DNA of 64,000 nucleotides, from the NCBI GenBank assembly GCA_024138025.1, contig JAMXBD010001360.1, positions 248,001 through 312,000 of the forward strand, given 5' to 3'. Shown here one piece after another: positions 23,713-34,811 of this stretch (position 1 is its first letter; the number at the start of each line of letters is the position of its first letter). The translations under genes and the position numbers were made by a program. The notes beneath the pieces were generated by a model. The model was not told the origin of the DNA, did not search any database, and was given only the letters and a program-made list of their open reading frames with translations. The DNA is from Combretum micranthum. Lineage: Eukaryota > Streptophyta > Magnoliopsida > Myrtales > Combretaceae.

Positions 23713-26044
23713 GACAGTGTGTTTTTGTTTCTTTAGGCTATTATGTTAAGTCATGAGAAACAGAGATATTAACATTGTTTTATAAATTGTTTTATGATGT
23801 GAAAATCCAAATTTGGATTAGAGCTTTATGTATATTAATTATATTTTATGAGAAAAGGCAATCCTCGAATGGGTGTCAAAAGTTTTTTTTTTTTTTTTTC
23901 AAATTACAACTTTTTAAATGTTCTTTTTTTATTTTTCATTGAAGATAACTTTGTAGTAATAAAGTAGTTGTTTATTGTGATAAGCTAACATTTTTAGAAT
24001 ATCACCTTTGAATGGGGTTTGCTTGAATTACTCTTTTTCAATAACAAGTTGTAACAAGAAAATTCTATCAACACCTACTTTGTTTTATTCTAGGAATTCG
24101 TGATCTTAAGAAAACGCTTGAAATCTTGTGTCCAATAGCTTTTGATACTAAGAACGAATTTAGGTGTTCGGGAGATTAACAAGTTTTTGTTTTGGCCAAA
24201 ATTGAAACGCTTAATGGTTGATTTAAAAGTTTAGTGAAACTTAACAATGTCCCTTAAGAAGTGAAAGAGGTAAAGATCAAATTGGCAAGTTTAAAGCATA
24301 TTAATGATGCATGTTCTCATAAAATCTAATAAAACTTCAAAAGTCAAGGTGGAATTATTTTTGTTAAACTTGTGTGGAGGAATTTTTTTGCACCTAAAAA
24401 CCCGAATAAAATGGATCAAGCTTGGAGAGAGGAGTCTTCTTATTTTTATTTTTTAATTTATGAGAATGAAGATAAAAATATATTTATTAATGATAAATCT
24501 AAATAGGAAAAATGGCTATTAGATGAAGATAAAGCTTGCTCTTCCAATCATATCTTTCCTTATTTTTATTTTATTATTAAAAAAACTATTGCAAAAGGAA
24601 AAGAAGGTTAAAACCATGTCCACCATCTAATTAGATAAGTACTTACATCAATGAAGGGTAGAATTAAGGTTTAATTGAAAAGGAATCTTTCAATTACATA
24701 ATTTAATAATTTGTGTATATGTATACATATATATTCTCTAAGATAGATGATTAATCAATAGTTTCAATTGGATTTACAATGAAATGTTATAGATGTTCAA
24801 ACGGATCTACTAGTAATAGTTGAGGAGTTCTTTCAAGTATTTTTGTTCTAATGAACTTACACAATGGCAAGTATTTAGTTAAATACAAAGGATTTTAAAT
24901 CAATTAGCCTATACACTGTCTTGTAAGAAATTTTGAAAAAGTACTGAAAAGTGACTAATTCATAAATTCTCTCTCTAAATTATTTAGGATTCACCAAATG
25001 ATATTGGATTAGGAATAATATCAATTTGGTTCAAGAGATGATGCATCATCTAAGAAAGAAAATTCATAACATCTTTACGTATTTAGTTGGAGATGGTTGC
25101 TAGGATAAAATGGATTTATATTATTTTGACATAAGTCTAATAGTGAGTTGAATTTGACTTCCAAAGTTAATTATGGGCCCTAAGGAGTCTAATATATATT
25201 TTTAATAACTAAAGCAGATTTAGCATGATGTATTTGGAATAGAAATCATTAGATAAATTCTATTGTTCTCAATCATTTTTAGATAGGCTTACATGCTTAA
25301 TAACAATGGTAAATTAAGCCCACAACATACTCACAAAAATTAACTCTTAAATAAGTAAGTTTCCATCTCATCGATTATATAAAGAGATTTGATGGACATC
25401 ATATAGTCTAACAATCTATAAATATTTAATAATGTTAACACATTTTAAAAGAGATCTTGAGAAACAATATTTCATTGTATGCACTCTGCTCTTAATGTTT
25501 AAAGAACTATTTAGACAAAGAGTAAGCTCAAATGCTCAACAACTTTAAGATCAAGGTCGTAGACTCCCTAATCTATCACTTCTACATTAGTCTTTAAGAC
25601 TGTCTAATCCTCCTAGGTTACTCCTTCGAAGTTATTCCACTTTGTGTCATCTCTACATCACTTCGTCAACATAGTATGAAATAAAAAAAAAAATACACAA
25701 TATGCACATGAGCACATTAACTTGGTCCTTATATTTACACTTTGACAACTCCATTAGGCATAGAGAAAAGTGATAATAAAGCGATGGTACCTACAAAGAA
25801 AATGATTGCCTCATTCAAAGTCACTTCACTAGAAGAGCAAACTAATATCGATGTCACTACGTAAAAGTAGTGTTATTGAAGAATGTCAAACCAAATGTTA
25901 TTGTTTGACTAGATAATTCTAACCCTACTATAGATGATGCAATCTATCTGTGAAAATATTAGGGCCTTGAATTAATTCATAACATTGCTTGGATAACTAC
26001 TCCAGGAAATGGCTACTAATTTTATGTGAGCAGTCTTTCAACTA
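23713..26044. other. AT-rich intergenic DNA, no gene seen
   Basis: No ORF of meaningful length, no retroelement motif and no repeat was recognised. Short T runs occur at 23883-23900. A faint coding-like stretch on the plus strand near 24080-24320 is full of stops and matched nothing I know. Confidence 0.5.
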
Positions 26045-26540
26045 TTAGTACTTTCACATTTTGACCCCACGAATGCCTTAAACCCATAACTTCTATACTT
26101 TAAACCTATAGAATGCCCTAATATCTTAGCTTTAAAGCTTTACAGTCTTTGCACTTTAAGCTAATGTCTCAATATCACAACCTTCATACTTTATGCTTAA
26201 GTAATGCCCTAACACCATAGCCATTGCACTTTGAGCTTAAGTAATGCCTTCATACCACATCTTTCGCACTTTAAGCCTAGGCCTCCATAGACACTACAAC
26301 CTTTGTGATTTAATCCAATAAAATATTTCAATATCATCTCAACTCTCATTCTTTATGCCCTGACAATACCTTGGTACCTAGTTATTATGCTCCAATCCTA
26401 AGTAAATCCCTTGCACATTAGGTTTAAGAAGTACCCTGACATCCTGTCTATTATGCTTTAAACCTAGTCAAATTAAACTTAAGGATACTTTGGCATTCTA
26501 ACTATATATTTCTTAAGCCTAAGGATCTTTTCCTTTTAAC
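26045..26540. repeat. Diverged tandem array with ~40-bp period
   Basis: A unit containing CACTTTAAGCCTAAGTAATGCC and then a phrase such as CATACCACATCTTT recurs with starts near 26049, 26096, 26152, 26187, 26227, 26267 and 26305. Weaker copies run to about 26540. The best-kept neighbours are exactly 40 bases apart (26187, 26227, 26267). Copies are strongly diverged and no reading frame is maintained. Confidence 0.75.
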
Positions 26541-28661
26541 CTCTATCATTATTGCTTTTAAGTGTATGATGTTCCTAATATGAGAGAATAGCTTCCTTGC
26601 ACCTCGAGAGCTTACTAGGAATCAAATTCATAGAATAAATAATTGAAATGACACATTGCATCAAAATCTGGTGACAAGCTCCTCTAAAGTACTATAACAT
26701 TTGACATGACTCCACTGTATATCACTATATTAGCCAAGTTATTAAGGCACATTTCCCTTTTAAACTCATTATCAACATAACAAGTGGAAACTCACTCATA
26801 AACAACTTTAATATTTAGCAAATATTGAAGCAACATGTTCTTAGGTTGTGTTGCTTGGGGTCCTTAGTGACTATTGCTATTAGGTCTTACAACTTATTGA
26901 ATTGGAGAAGTCATGCCCATATTATTGTAGCCAAAAAGGGAAGGGAAAAACAACAATTACAAGCTTTGCATGATGTCAACATCGAGTGGCTTGCAAAGTG
27001 CACTCATTATCTACACTTGTCTATCTAATTCAAGAATAAAATAATATGTCAAGCTCTTCATATTAAGCCTAGTATCTCCTTAATTTAATCAATCAAGTGA
27101 TTGGTGGCTAGACATAACAAAATAGGAGCATATAAGGTTTAAAAGAATTGAAGCTCAACTGATTAAGAAATCTACATATGTGCTAGCAGCTAATTTAAGA
27201 AAGCTAAGAATAGTTTATGCACTTTAAATATATAAAAGAAACTTTCACAATGCAAGAAGTGAGTTGCACGTATAAAGTGAGGAAATGGTTTGCAATTGAT
27301 TGTTACTAGTTATGCATATATTTAACTAATGTCCGATATTGATTTATGCTGGTATAGGTGGTCACCAATCAATATTTGTAGTGCTTACTCTTTCTATGAT
27401 CATGTAGAAGTTTCAATTGTCATGAGAAATTCATACACATGTTAGCATCCATAAAGTAGATAGCATTTTTCATGTGCCGGAATTATTTTATTTTTTTTTT
27501 CCAAAGGCTATACAACATTACATTCCACATGTTGACCTTAAGAGATCCATGCAAGACCATTTACTAATACAAGCCCCGCCTCATCTTCAAACGCAAACAA
27601 GTTAAAGCACTCCTAAAATTGAAATTCTTCAAGAGAGCATTATAGCATTTGTATCCAATTTCATCAATTTCAAGTGCCTTAGCTTCATTGCTATATGCTA
27701 TAGTTGGAGACAAGTCATCTTATGCCCCCATTGGGTTAGAAGCAAAACCATTCACAAATTCCATACTGATCATTATGAGGTGGGAGAAAATTATTGCATT
27801 CTTAATTGTTTTTAAGAATCAACTCTCCACTTGTAACTCTATTATGGAATACAAATTCTAATAATTTATATAAGATGGCTAATAATCCTATGAAGCTGAC
27901 AAACTTAGTAATGTACGCATGAGAAGATCTTATCCTATTTAATATTTTTTTTTTAAAAATTAACTTGAGTTACTTTTTCACTATATCATCTAATTTTCTT
28001 TTTAATCATTTATTAGGAGTACCTTTCTATTTTTAGATTCCACATTTATATATTTGCTTAGTTAATAGAGTATCTTTCGTATTTAGTTATTTCATGTCAT
28101 AGTTATACCTAAAGTTTTTTTATGAGCTTATACATGGCATCGCATGTTAAAAACATTATAATTTAATGGATTAATCAAAACTGACTTTTAGTAAATCTCT
28201 TAGGTTATTTGTTTATTTATTTCTTTCTTTCATTGTTACCTAAAATTTGTTTTACGAGCTTGTATATAGGATCTCATGTAACAAAATATTGCATTTGAAT
28301 GAATCAATCAAAATTGAGCTTTAATAAATCTTTTCTAATTTGTTGAATTTAGTAAAATGAATGTTATCCTAATTCATGGGGTAATGGCAGTTTACCTCCC
28401 TTTATTTGTTTGTTATTATCAATTTAATTAAGTCATGTTGAACTTGTTGATTAAGTTTCCATGAGTGTTTTATAGATAATAAATTATATTTTCTATATAA
28501 TTTAATAGAAAAACTAGTTACTTTTAATATTGGTGCAAGGTATCTAATATTGATTTTTTCCATATCATTTTCCTTTTAGTTTAGAAAATGAACCCATGAA
28601 AGTTATATTATTTTATTATTTTTCAATGTTGAAAGCCTTAAATCCAAAATGCACGTCTGTT
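26541..28661. other. AT-rich intergenic DNA with one local duplication
   Basis: No convincing gene: the short frames at 26825-27028 and 27649-27861 show no recognisable motif. A ~131-bp tandem duplication is visible: CCTAAAGTTTTTTTATGAGC near 28108 and CCTAAAATTTGTTTTACGAGC-like text near 28239 each lead into AATCAATCAAAA..GA..TTTTAGTAAATC-like text. A sequence like a copia primer-binding site ends the stretch. Confidence 0.45.
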
Positions 28662-28674
28662 TGGTATCAAAGCC
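28662..28674 (+). promoter_or_regulatory. Possible degenerate copia primer-binding site
   Basis: The plus strand reads TGGTATCAAAGCC, one base from the usual TGGTATCAGAGCC initiator-tRNA-Met site. A plus-strand ATGGCTACCACT follows at 28758. No LTR pair or gag motif could be confirmed, so this may be a chance match or a very old element. Confidence 0.3.
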
Positions 28675-30290
28675 ATTTAGATCTCTATCACACAAACTCA
28701 CTCTTTGGCTGTAGTTGTAGGTTGATCTTTAACCTTTGGTAACTTGATGTTACCATCCCATGGCTACCACTTAACAACAATATGCACTTCCCCCTAGAGC
28801 ATAGGGAGCATAGGGTAGGACGTACTTTTAGATAATTCTTTGATATGTTGTTATAAGCTTCTTGTCTTCTTTTGAAACATTCTCCAAGTGCCATGCTTAC
28901 AAATATACAGTTTGAAAAATGTTCCCTTTTATTCTTATTGCCTTGCAACATAATTGTTAACTCGTTGGAATTCTTAATAAGTGCAACAACTAAACTCAAG
29001 GTTAAATTTTCTAGATGTATAACATATTCAATTAACATGCTCTTGATGTAAACCTTCATTACTTTTTATCATGGACATTTTGCATTTATAAGGAGTCATC
29101 TCTGAATTGTAGGTTATACTACATTATGTCTTCCTTCATATTTTATTGAATTCATCACATATAGTCGTAATCCTTTCATAGGTAGATATGATTTTTTTTT
29201 TCTTTTTCATTAATTTCTATATATGGATTTTCATGAATCTCCTTGTCCATGCCTTCAATGCTAATGACTTAAAAATTTTCATTTACTTTAGATTGTCATA
29301 TATACCATATGTTTCTAGGGTCTAAGTAACCTTCGCTAAGTGATCTTTGGCATTCCTATCTTTCTATTGAATATCTTGAATTTAGGACTTGCATCAACCT
29401 TAGCTTATAATTTCATGAATATTAATTAATGATATGGGCGCTTTATATCTACTAATATAATAGAAGACTAAAACAGCATTTCCTCTAAGCACTTATTTAT
29501 GTCTTCCTTCATTACAAATAGAGTTGTTTGAGTAGAGATAACAACTTCAATAAGAATGGAAAGATTCTATTAATTAATACATTCACAAAGTAATTTTTGA
29601 AGTATTCCATGAGAGGACAAAGAATCACTAGCTTGTGTACTTACATCCTCAAATCTAAGCATTTTGTTTCATTCAACAAAGAGCTACTAGTGCAGAGGCT
29701 TGAACATCATCCCCTTTAAGTGAATGAGCAATACCAACTTTAGTTATAGGAGATATGGTCATGTTAAGCGAGATGGATAATGATTTGTAAAAGATATCAA
29801 AGCTTGATTAAGGATAATTTGTTTTCTTGCATAGTTTTCAACATCCATGGGTTATTGCCAAAGCCTTTTTAGGATAATTTAACGTTTCCTTAGATGTTAT
29901 TTTCTTACTACATTATGCTTAGAGATTTCAAGTTACGTTCTTGAAAACTGTCTTCATATTGGCCACTTGTCATCTATCTTTGAAGTATCAATGGTACGTA
30001 AGCACTTCTCTTCCTAAGTGGATTAGCAAAAATGTAGATGCATGCATTTGACTAGTAACCATCATACATATTTAGTGTGAGTCACATGCTTCACATGACA
30101 AAAGATGAGTGTCACAACATGGAATGTCCTTTAAATAGGATATGATAAGCAAGTATAAGGGAGGAGGATATGCAATTTTGGTAGGCCTACACATTAGTGT
30201 GACAATTAGAGGAACGAGAACTTTTTAAATAGTCAATCTTTAAAGTTGTGGTAGTTGGAATGCAAAAAGCTTCAACTTCAAACCAATAAA
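28675..30290. other. Intergenic DNA, one unrecognised minus-strand frame
   Basis: A 123-codon minus-strand frame (29059-28688) is open but has no motif I recognise and no support from neighbouring frames. The rest holds no visible gene or repeat. If the primer-binding-like site at 28662 is real, this could be the decayed interior of a copia element. Confidence 0.35.
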
Positions 30291-30645
30291 GTAAATTACA
30301 CTAGAAGGTCACAACATTTGAGAGTAAGTTCATCTAAAGTCATAATGTTTTGAGTGGTTAAAAGAGATTATAATATTTAGAGAAGTAGGTTATTAAGGCA
30401 TTACTATCAAGTGTCGGCAAAAAAAATATTTAAAATTAAAACTTAAAAGACTTGGCATGTTATGACACGTGCCAATGGTGACCTCAATTGAGTCACTTCT
30501 CTAAACGTTATGATATCTTTTTAACTACTCAAAATGTTATGATCTAAAATGAACTTGCTTCCTAAATGTTTAATCTCTTTTTGACCATTTAAAATACTAT
30601 GATCTCAAATGAACTTACCCCAAAACGTTGTGACATTATAACCTA
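30291..30645. mobile_element. Foldback MITE-like element
   Basis: The left arm (GTAAATTACACTAGAAGGTC, then AAGTTCATCTAAAGTCATAATG and GTGGTTAAAAGAG) is the inverted counterpart of the right arm ending CAAAACGTTGTGACATTATAAC. Pairing covers most of the ~355 bases. The right arm holds the GTTATGATCT..AAATGAACTT block twice, so it has an internal tandem duplication. The end resembles Mutator-type MITE ends (GTAAATTAC). A transcript would form a long imperfect hairpin. Confidence 0.65.
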
Positions 30646-30999
30646 TGAGATTTGAGGCTTATCAAAGAAAGAGCTAGGTGATGTTTTATTGAGTTTTTAG
30701 AAGTTGATAACCATTTTAGATCATTTCAATGACGAACAGGATCTATAAGGCTTTCTAGAGCAATAATTGGCCTTCTTGATGTGGCGCATTACCAAATAAT
30801 TAACTTTTCAAGAAACTTGATATGTATATGGGCTAGTTAAGAAAGGCTTAGATGAAATAAGATAACCTTTATTTTTAACTCACCAATCCAAAACTATCTA
30901 AAATATCCTAATATAATCTAATTATTTGGATGATGTCACTAATCAATGGTCAAACTAATTTTTATATATTTACATTTTAACTCGTCTACCTTTTTTTTT

Positions 31000-31125
31000 T
31001 TTGTGTGTGTGTGTGTGGGGTGTGTGGGGGGGGGGGGGGGGGGGGTGGGGGGGGTTGGGGTTGTGTGGGTGGTTTGTGTGTGTGTTGGGGTTGGTTGGTT
31101 TGCAGCAGCGGGCGGGCGGGGGCAA
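31000..31125. repeat. GT/G-rich low-complexity tract
   Basis: A GT run (31002-31015) passes into a nearly pure G run of about 20 bases (31028-31046), then GGGGTT and TGTG motifs. Any ORF across it is an artefact of the repeat. Several runs of three or more G lie close together on one strand. Confidence 0.85.
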
Positions 31126-31214
31126 GGTAAGATAGAGAGAGGGGGTTTACATGAACAAATAGGACGAGAGTTTGAAAAGAAAATTTTAAGATTTTCGTAA
31201 AGATACATCCACAT

Positions 31215-32584
31215 GATTAAAGAGGGTGGTTAAAGAGGGGATTTGATAATGAAAATTTATATTTCTTTTCAACTTTATAAGATCATTAAACACCAAAATA
31301 TTTTACTAGGAATCCCTTGAAATTGGGGAGATATTAGAGTTAAAAGAGGATAGTGGATGATATAAACTTCATTTCCTTTGATACATCAGCTCAAAGGGTC
31401 AAATTAGGATTTTACCAAGATATTATTCCTCAAACAAAGTATGATCACCGGCCGTAATGGTGCAAACAAGAACTTCTTGATGGTATATATATAAGAACAA
31501 GGGCAATTGGCATTCGGAAACGGTGCATCAGAGCCTGAGAAAGTGCCATGCGCAAGCCAAAACCGTAGAGCTGACAGCAGGCGAAAGCGGTTTTTCCGCT
31601 TGTTGCCAAAACCGTGTGAATAAAAGTTATATATATTTATTTATAAAATAAAAACAACTTTAGGCAAAACAAAAAGACAAATTGCTTTTCTACAAAAGGC
31701 GTGGGCCGTTGTTGAGACCGATGTGGGCATTTTATATGTCCATTCCCACTATAAATTGAAATATCATTTTCCCATGACAATGACCCATGTGGTTTGTTTT
31801 AATTTGATTTTTCTTTTCTTTTTCAATTTTATAATCGGTTTCATTACCGGATGTATCTAAGGCAACTATCAGGAGTCCTATAAAAATTTTGAGAAAAATT
31901 TGAAATAACTCTTAAGATACCCTCGTCTAAGCTCATAACTTTCAATAAATTGGTAAATATCTATAAGATATTGGAATTAATCCCTTCAATTTTTTGAGTT
32001 TACTAATAAAACCTCCTTAAACTTATCAAAATATAATATGACACTCCTAAACTTTTACTTTAGTATATCTTTTTGACATCTCTTATATTATAATTTATTA
32101 GAATTAAAGAAGTTATGCGCAACATTCAAACGTTTAAAAGTATTTTGATGTTAAGATCTCAGAGTCATTTGTGATCTCTCCAAAAAATTTTATAATTTCT
32201 AATATTAATTAAACAATTCTAAATTATATATATAATTATATAAACATTTTCTCACCCCACTTCTTAACATGTAATCATCAAGAAAAACTATTAATATTCT
32301 TCTTTTTCTTTTACTATCCACATATGGTTCATTTTAAGTTAATCTAAACAATTACTAGCTTAATTATCATTGCTCAAGATATGAAAATGAGAAGAAAAAA
32401 AACACTTTAAATGAAGTGAGATATATATTACAAAAAAAGCAAGCAAATGCACAAGCACTCGAGAGAGTACTATGGGATGAATAAGTTATAAGACGAATAA
32501 ATAGGGAAGATCCAATAAAAGTACTAGACCTTTAACACTTCACTTCCACTAATCAAGTCCCAAAACAATTTTAAAACATATAGT
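31215..32584. other. Intergenic DNA with a short perfect hairpin
   Basis: No gene is seen. Within a less AT-rich patch (31480-31620) AAGCGG, a TTTTT loop and CCGCTT form a perfect 6-bp stem at 31585-31601. The phrase CCAAAACCGT occurs on both sides of it (31557-31566 and 31606-31615). The rest is AT-rich. Confidence 0.45.
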
Positions 32585-32593
32585 GAGATTTTA
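32585..32593 (+). repeat. Target-site duplication, left (GAGATTTTA)
   Basis: Nine bases identical to 38892-38900 flank the Mutator-like element, which fits the 9-bp duplication typical of that superfamily. Confidence 0.85.
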
Positions 32594-33239
32594 GGGAAAT
32601 TACAAATAATTGACTTGTACTTTTCCGTTTTTGCAAAGAACTGACTTATAAATTCTTTTTTTTTTTTTGCAAAGACCGAACCTGTGAAAAGAACTATTAT
32701 GTCCCATTAAAAAACCCACCATTACTATACCATGTGCGACTCACATGACAACTTAAAAACTAAACAAAACACCAAAGCTCTTCACAGAATACCCATACCA
32801 TCGATCAAACACAAATTAGAAAGCCCTATTTCACAAACCCTAACATTCCATCAATGATGAACTCCATGATATCGAGTTCACCCAAAAGCTCTCTTCTCTT
32901 TACAGAACACCCAAACAATGAAATTAACCGCAATGCACGTATATACGAAGCAGAAGGAAAACTTTGTTGTTCACGACATCTTCATCTTCTCCATTGTATA
33001 CCCTTAACGTAATGACCCTCTATATAGTTTGGAGTGTGTTTAAATCACAGTTTTTTCCTTGTTTTTGTCTCTATCTTGTCCATTAAATATGGCTATTGCC
33101 TTTTGGTTGTTTTGCAGTACACATTTGGAAGTGGATGGTGTCGTGAAGTATGTTTGTAATGTGATTATTTTCAATGCTTTTTTTTTTTCAAATTTTATGC
33201 ATTCTAAATGTTGTAACAGATAGCTAAGTAATAGAAATT

Positions 33240-33712
33240 GATAAGATATCATTCCTCATTTTGTTTTGACCATCTAGTTCAATTTCTCTACGCCAATAAT
33301 TAGTAAAGTATTTGACTAAAATTTCCTATTCAATTACAATTGTCAGAAAAAATTAAGGTCATTTTACAATGTTACTTAACAAAATTGGTTGTTGCATTGC
33401 AGGTTTTGTGGTACAAATAATATGATGATCCCATACTCTATAAATACGCAATTTCATTATGGTGAAAAACTGATAAGATATCATTCCTCATTTTTTTTTT
33501 TTTACCATGTAGTTCAATTTCTCTATAGCAATAATTAGTAAAGTATCTAACCAAAATTTCCTGTTCAATTACAATTGTAAAAAAAAAAAAAAATTAAGGT
33601 CATTTTTACAATGTTACTTAACAAAATTGGTTGATGCATTGCAAATTTTGTGGTGCGAATAATATGATGATCTCATACTCTATAAATATGCAATTTCATT
33701 ATGGTGGAAGAT
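33240..33712 (+). repeat. 232-bp tandem duplication inside the Mutator-like element
   Basis: GATAAGATATCATTCCTCAT starts at 33240 and again at 33472. Both copies carry AGTTCAATTTCTCTA, AATTAGTAAAGTAT and CAATTTCATTATGGTG. They differ by scattered substitutions and a longer A run in the second. The duplication lies upstream of the transposase remnant and may affect its 5' region. Confidence 0.85.
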
Positions 33713-33729
33713 TTAACAAAGTTGTGATT

Positions 33730-34810
33730 TGTTCATACGAGGGGTACTATTGAAGTAAGAAAGGATGTTGATCCCGATGTACTTAGTTATCTTGATATTG
33801 AAGATGTCCTTACTGATATAGGTGAGTCACTAAGCTCGTTCATATTTTATATAATGCCTAATCAATTGTTGCATAATGAACTAAGGCTCCTTTGAAATTA
33901 TGCTGATGCTGTCCAATGTTGGAAGCTCACCATTCTCTAAGAGTTTACACAGTTAGGTTATTCGTAAATAAACAACCATTAATGGTAGATGGTTTGAACT
34001 CAGTTGCCTTAGATGCATTGCCTATGGAGGAGATAGGTCCCAGGGGTAGTAGTGAGCATCGTGAAATTCCTATAACAAAGAATTGGGCTGTTGATGATGA
34101 TTATATTTGTGACATGAGTGAAGATGAAACTGAAGATGACTCTAATTACATTTGACAATGATGGAGATGACAACCAGGTTCCTGTAGCTGTGTGGAAAAT
34201 GCACTGGTATTGGTCATAATTCTCCGTTTGTGTCATGCAACTACCACTAGACCTAAAATGTGGCAAAGATGACTTGATCGCTAGGTGGATAATGCGATAT
34301 ATATCATTGTCATGTAATTATGTGTGTCACGTAATTATACTTAGTTGCTATTTGATTTTCCCTTTTAATATTTCTTCAATAGGCACGTAACATTAATAAC
34401 CAGCCTAGAGGAGATAAGGCAACTAAGAGAGGCAAAAGAAGGGGTAATGAATCAGCATCTCAACCAATCTTACAAAGACCCACATCCCAAATAAAAGTGA
34501 TGTTTAGAAATGGGATGGTTTTATATATTTAATTGCAACTTCTGTGAATAATGTCATCAAGTATTTTAAGATGAGGTTTTTTTCCTAACATACTTAATGA
34601 CACTTATGTGAATTAGATGCATGCACAATACCCAATAGTAACATGGTTTTCTCAACCATCCCAAAGTGATTCTATTGGAGAGACTTCAGGAAGGGGAAGG
34701 AGTAGTGGAAGTATTGGATCTAGCAAAGGGAAGCATTGCAACATTGGTGCAAGTAGAGGTTATATTCTTAGCCATTTTGTGTATGGCCTAAGTCACACCA
34801 CCATTAGGTA
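33730..34810 (+). pseudogene. Mutator-like transposase remnants (N- and C-terminal parts only)
   Basis: On the plus strand 33730-33825 reads EVRKDVDPDVLSYLDIEDVL, resembling the segment near the N-terminus of plant MULE transposases, and ends at a possible splice donor (GTGAG). An acidic stretch follows (DDDYICDMSEDETEDDSNY, to 34155). At 34384-34540 there is a basic tail-like part (GDKATKRGKRRGNESASQ), then a Ser/Gly-rich frame (34617-34811). The catalytic DDE core and the SWIM zinc finger expected between these parts are missing. An internally deleted transposase gene is the best reading, but similarity is by motif only. Confidence 0.5.
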
Positions 34811-34811
34811 G

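Noticed and set aside
30939..31214. Gly/Val-rich and Pro/Thr-rich ORFs on both strands
   Set aside because: They arise from the GT/G microsatellite, which has no stop codons in several frames.
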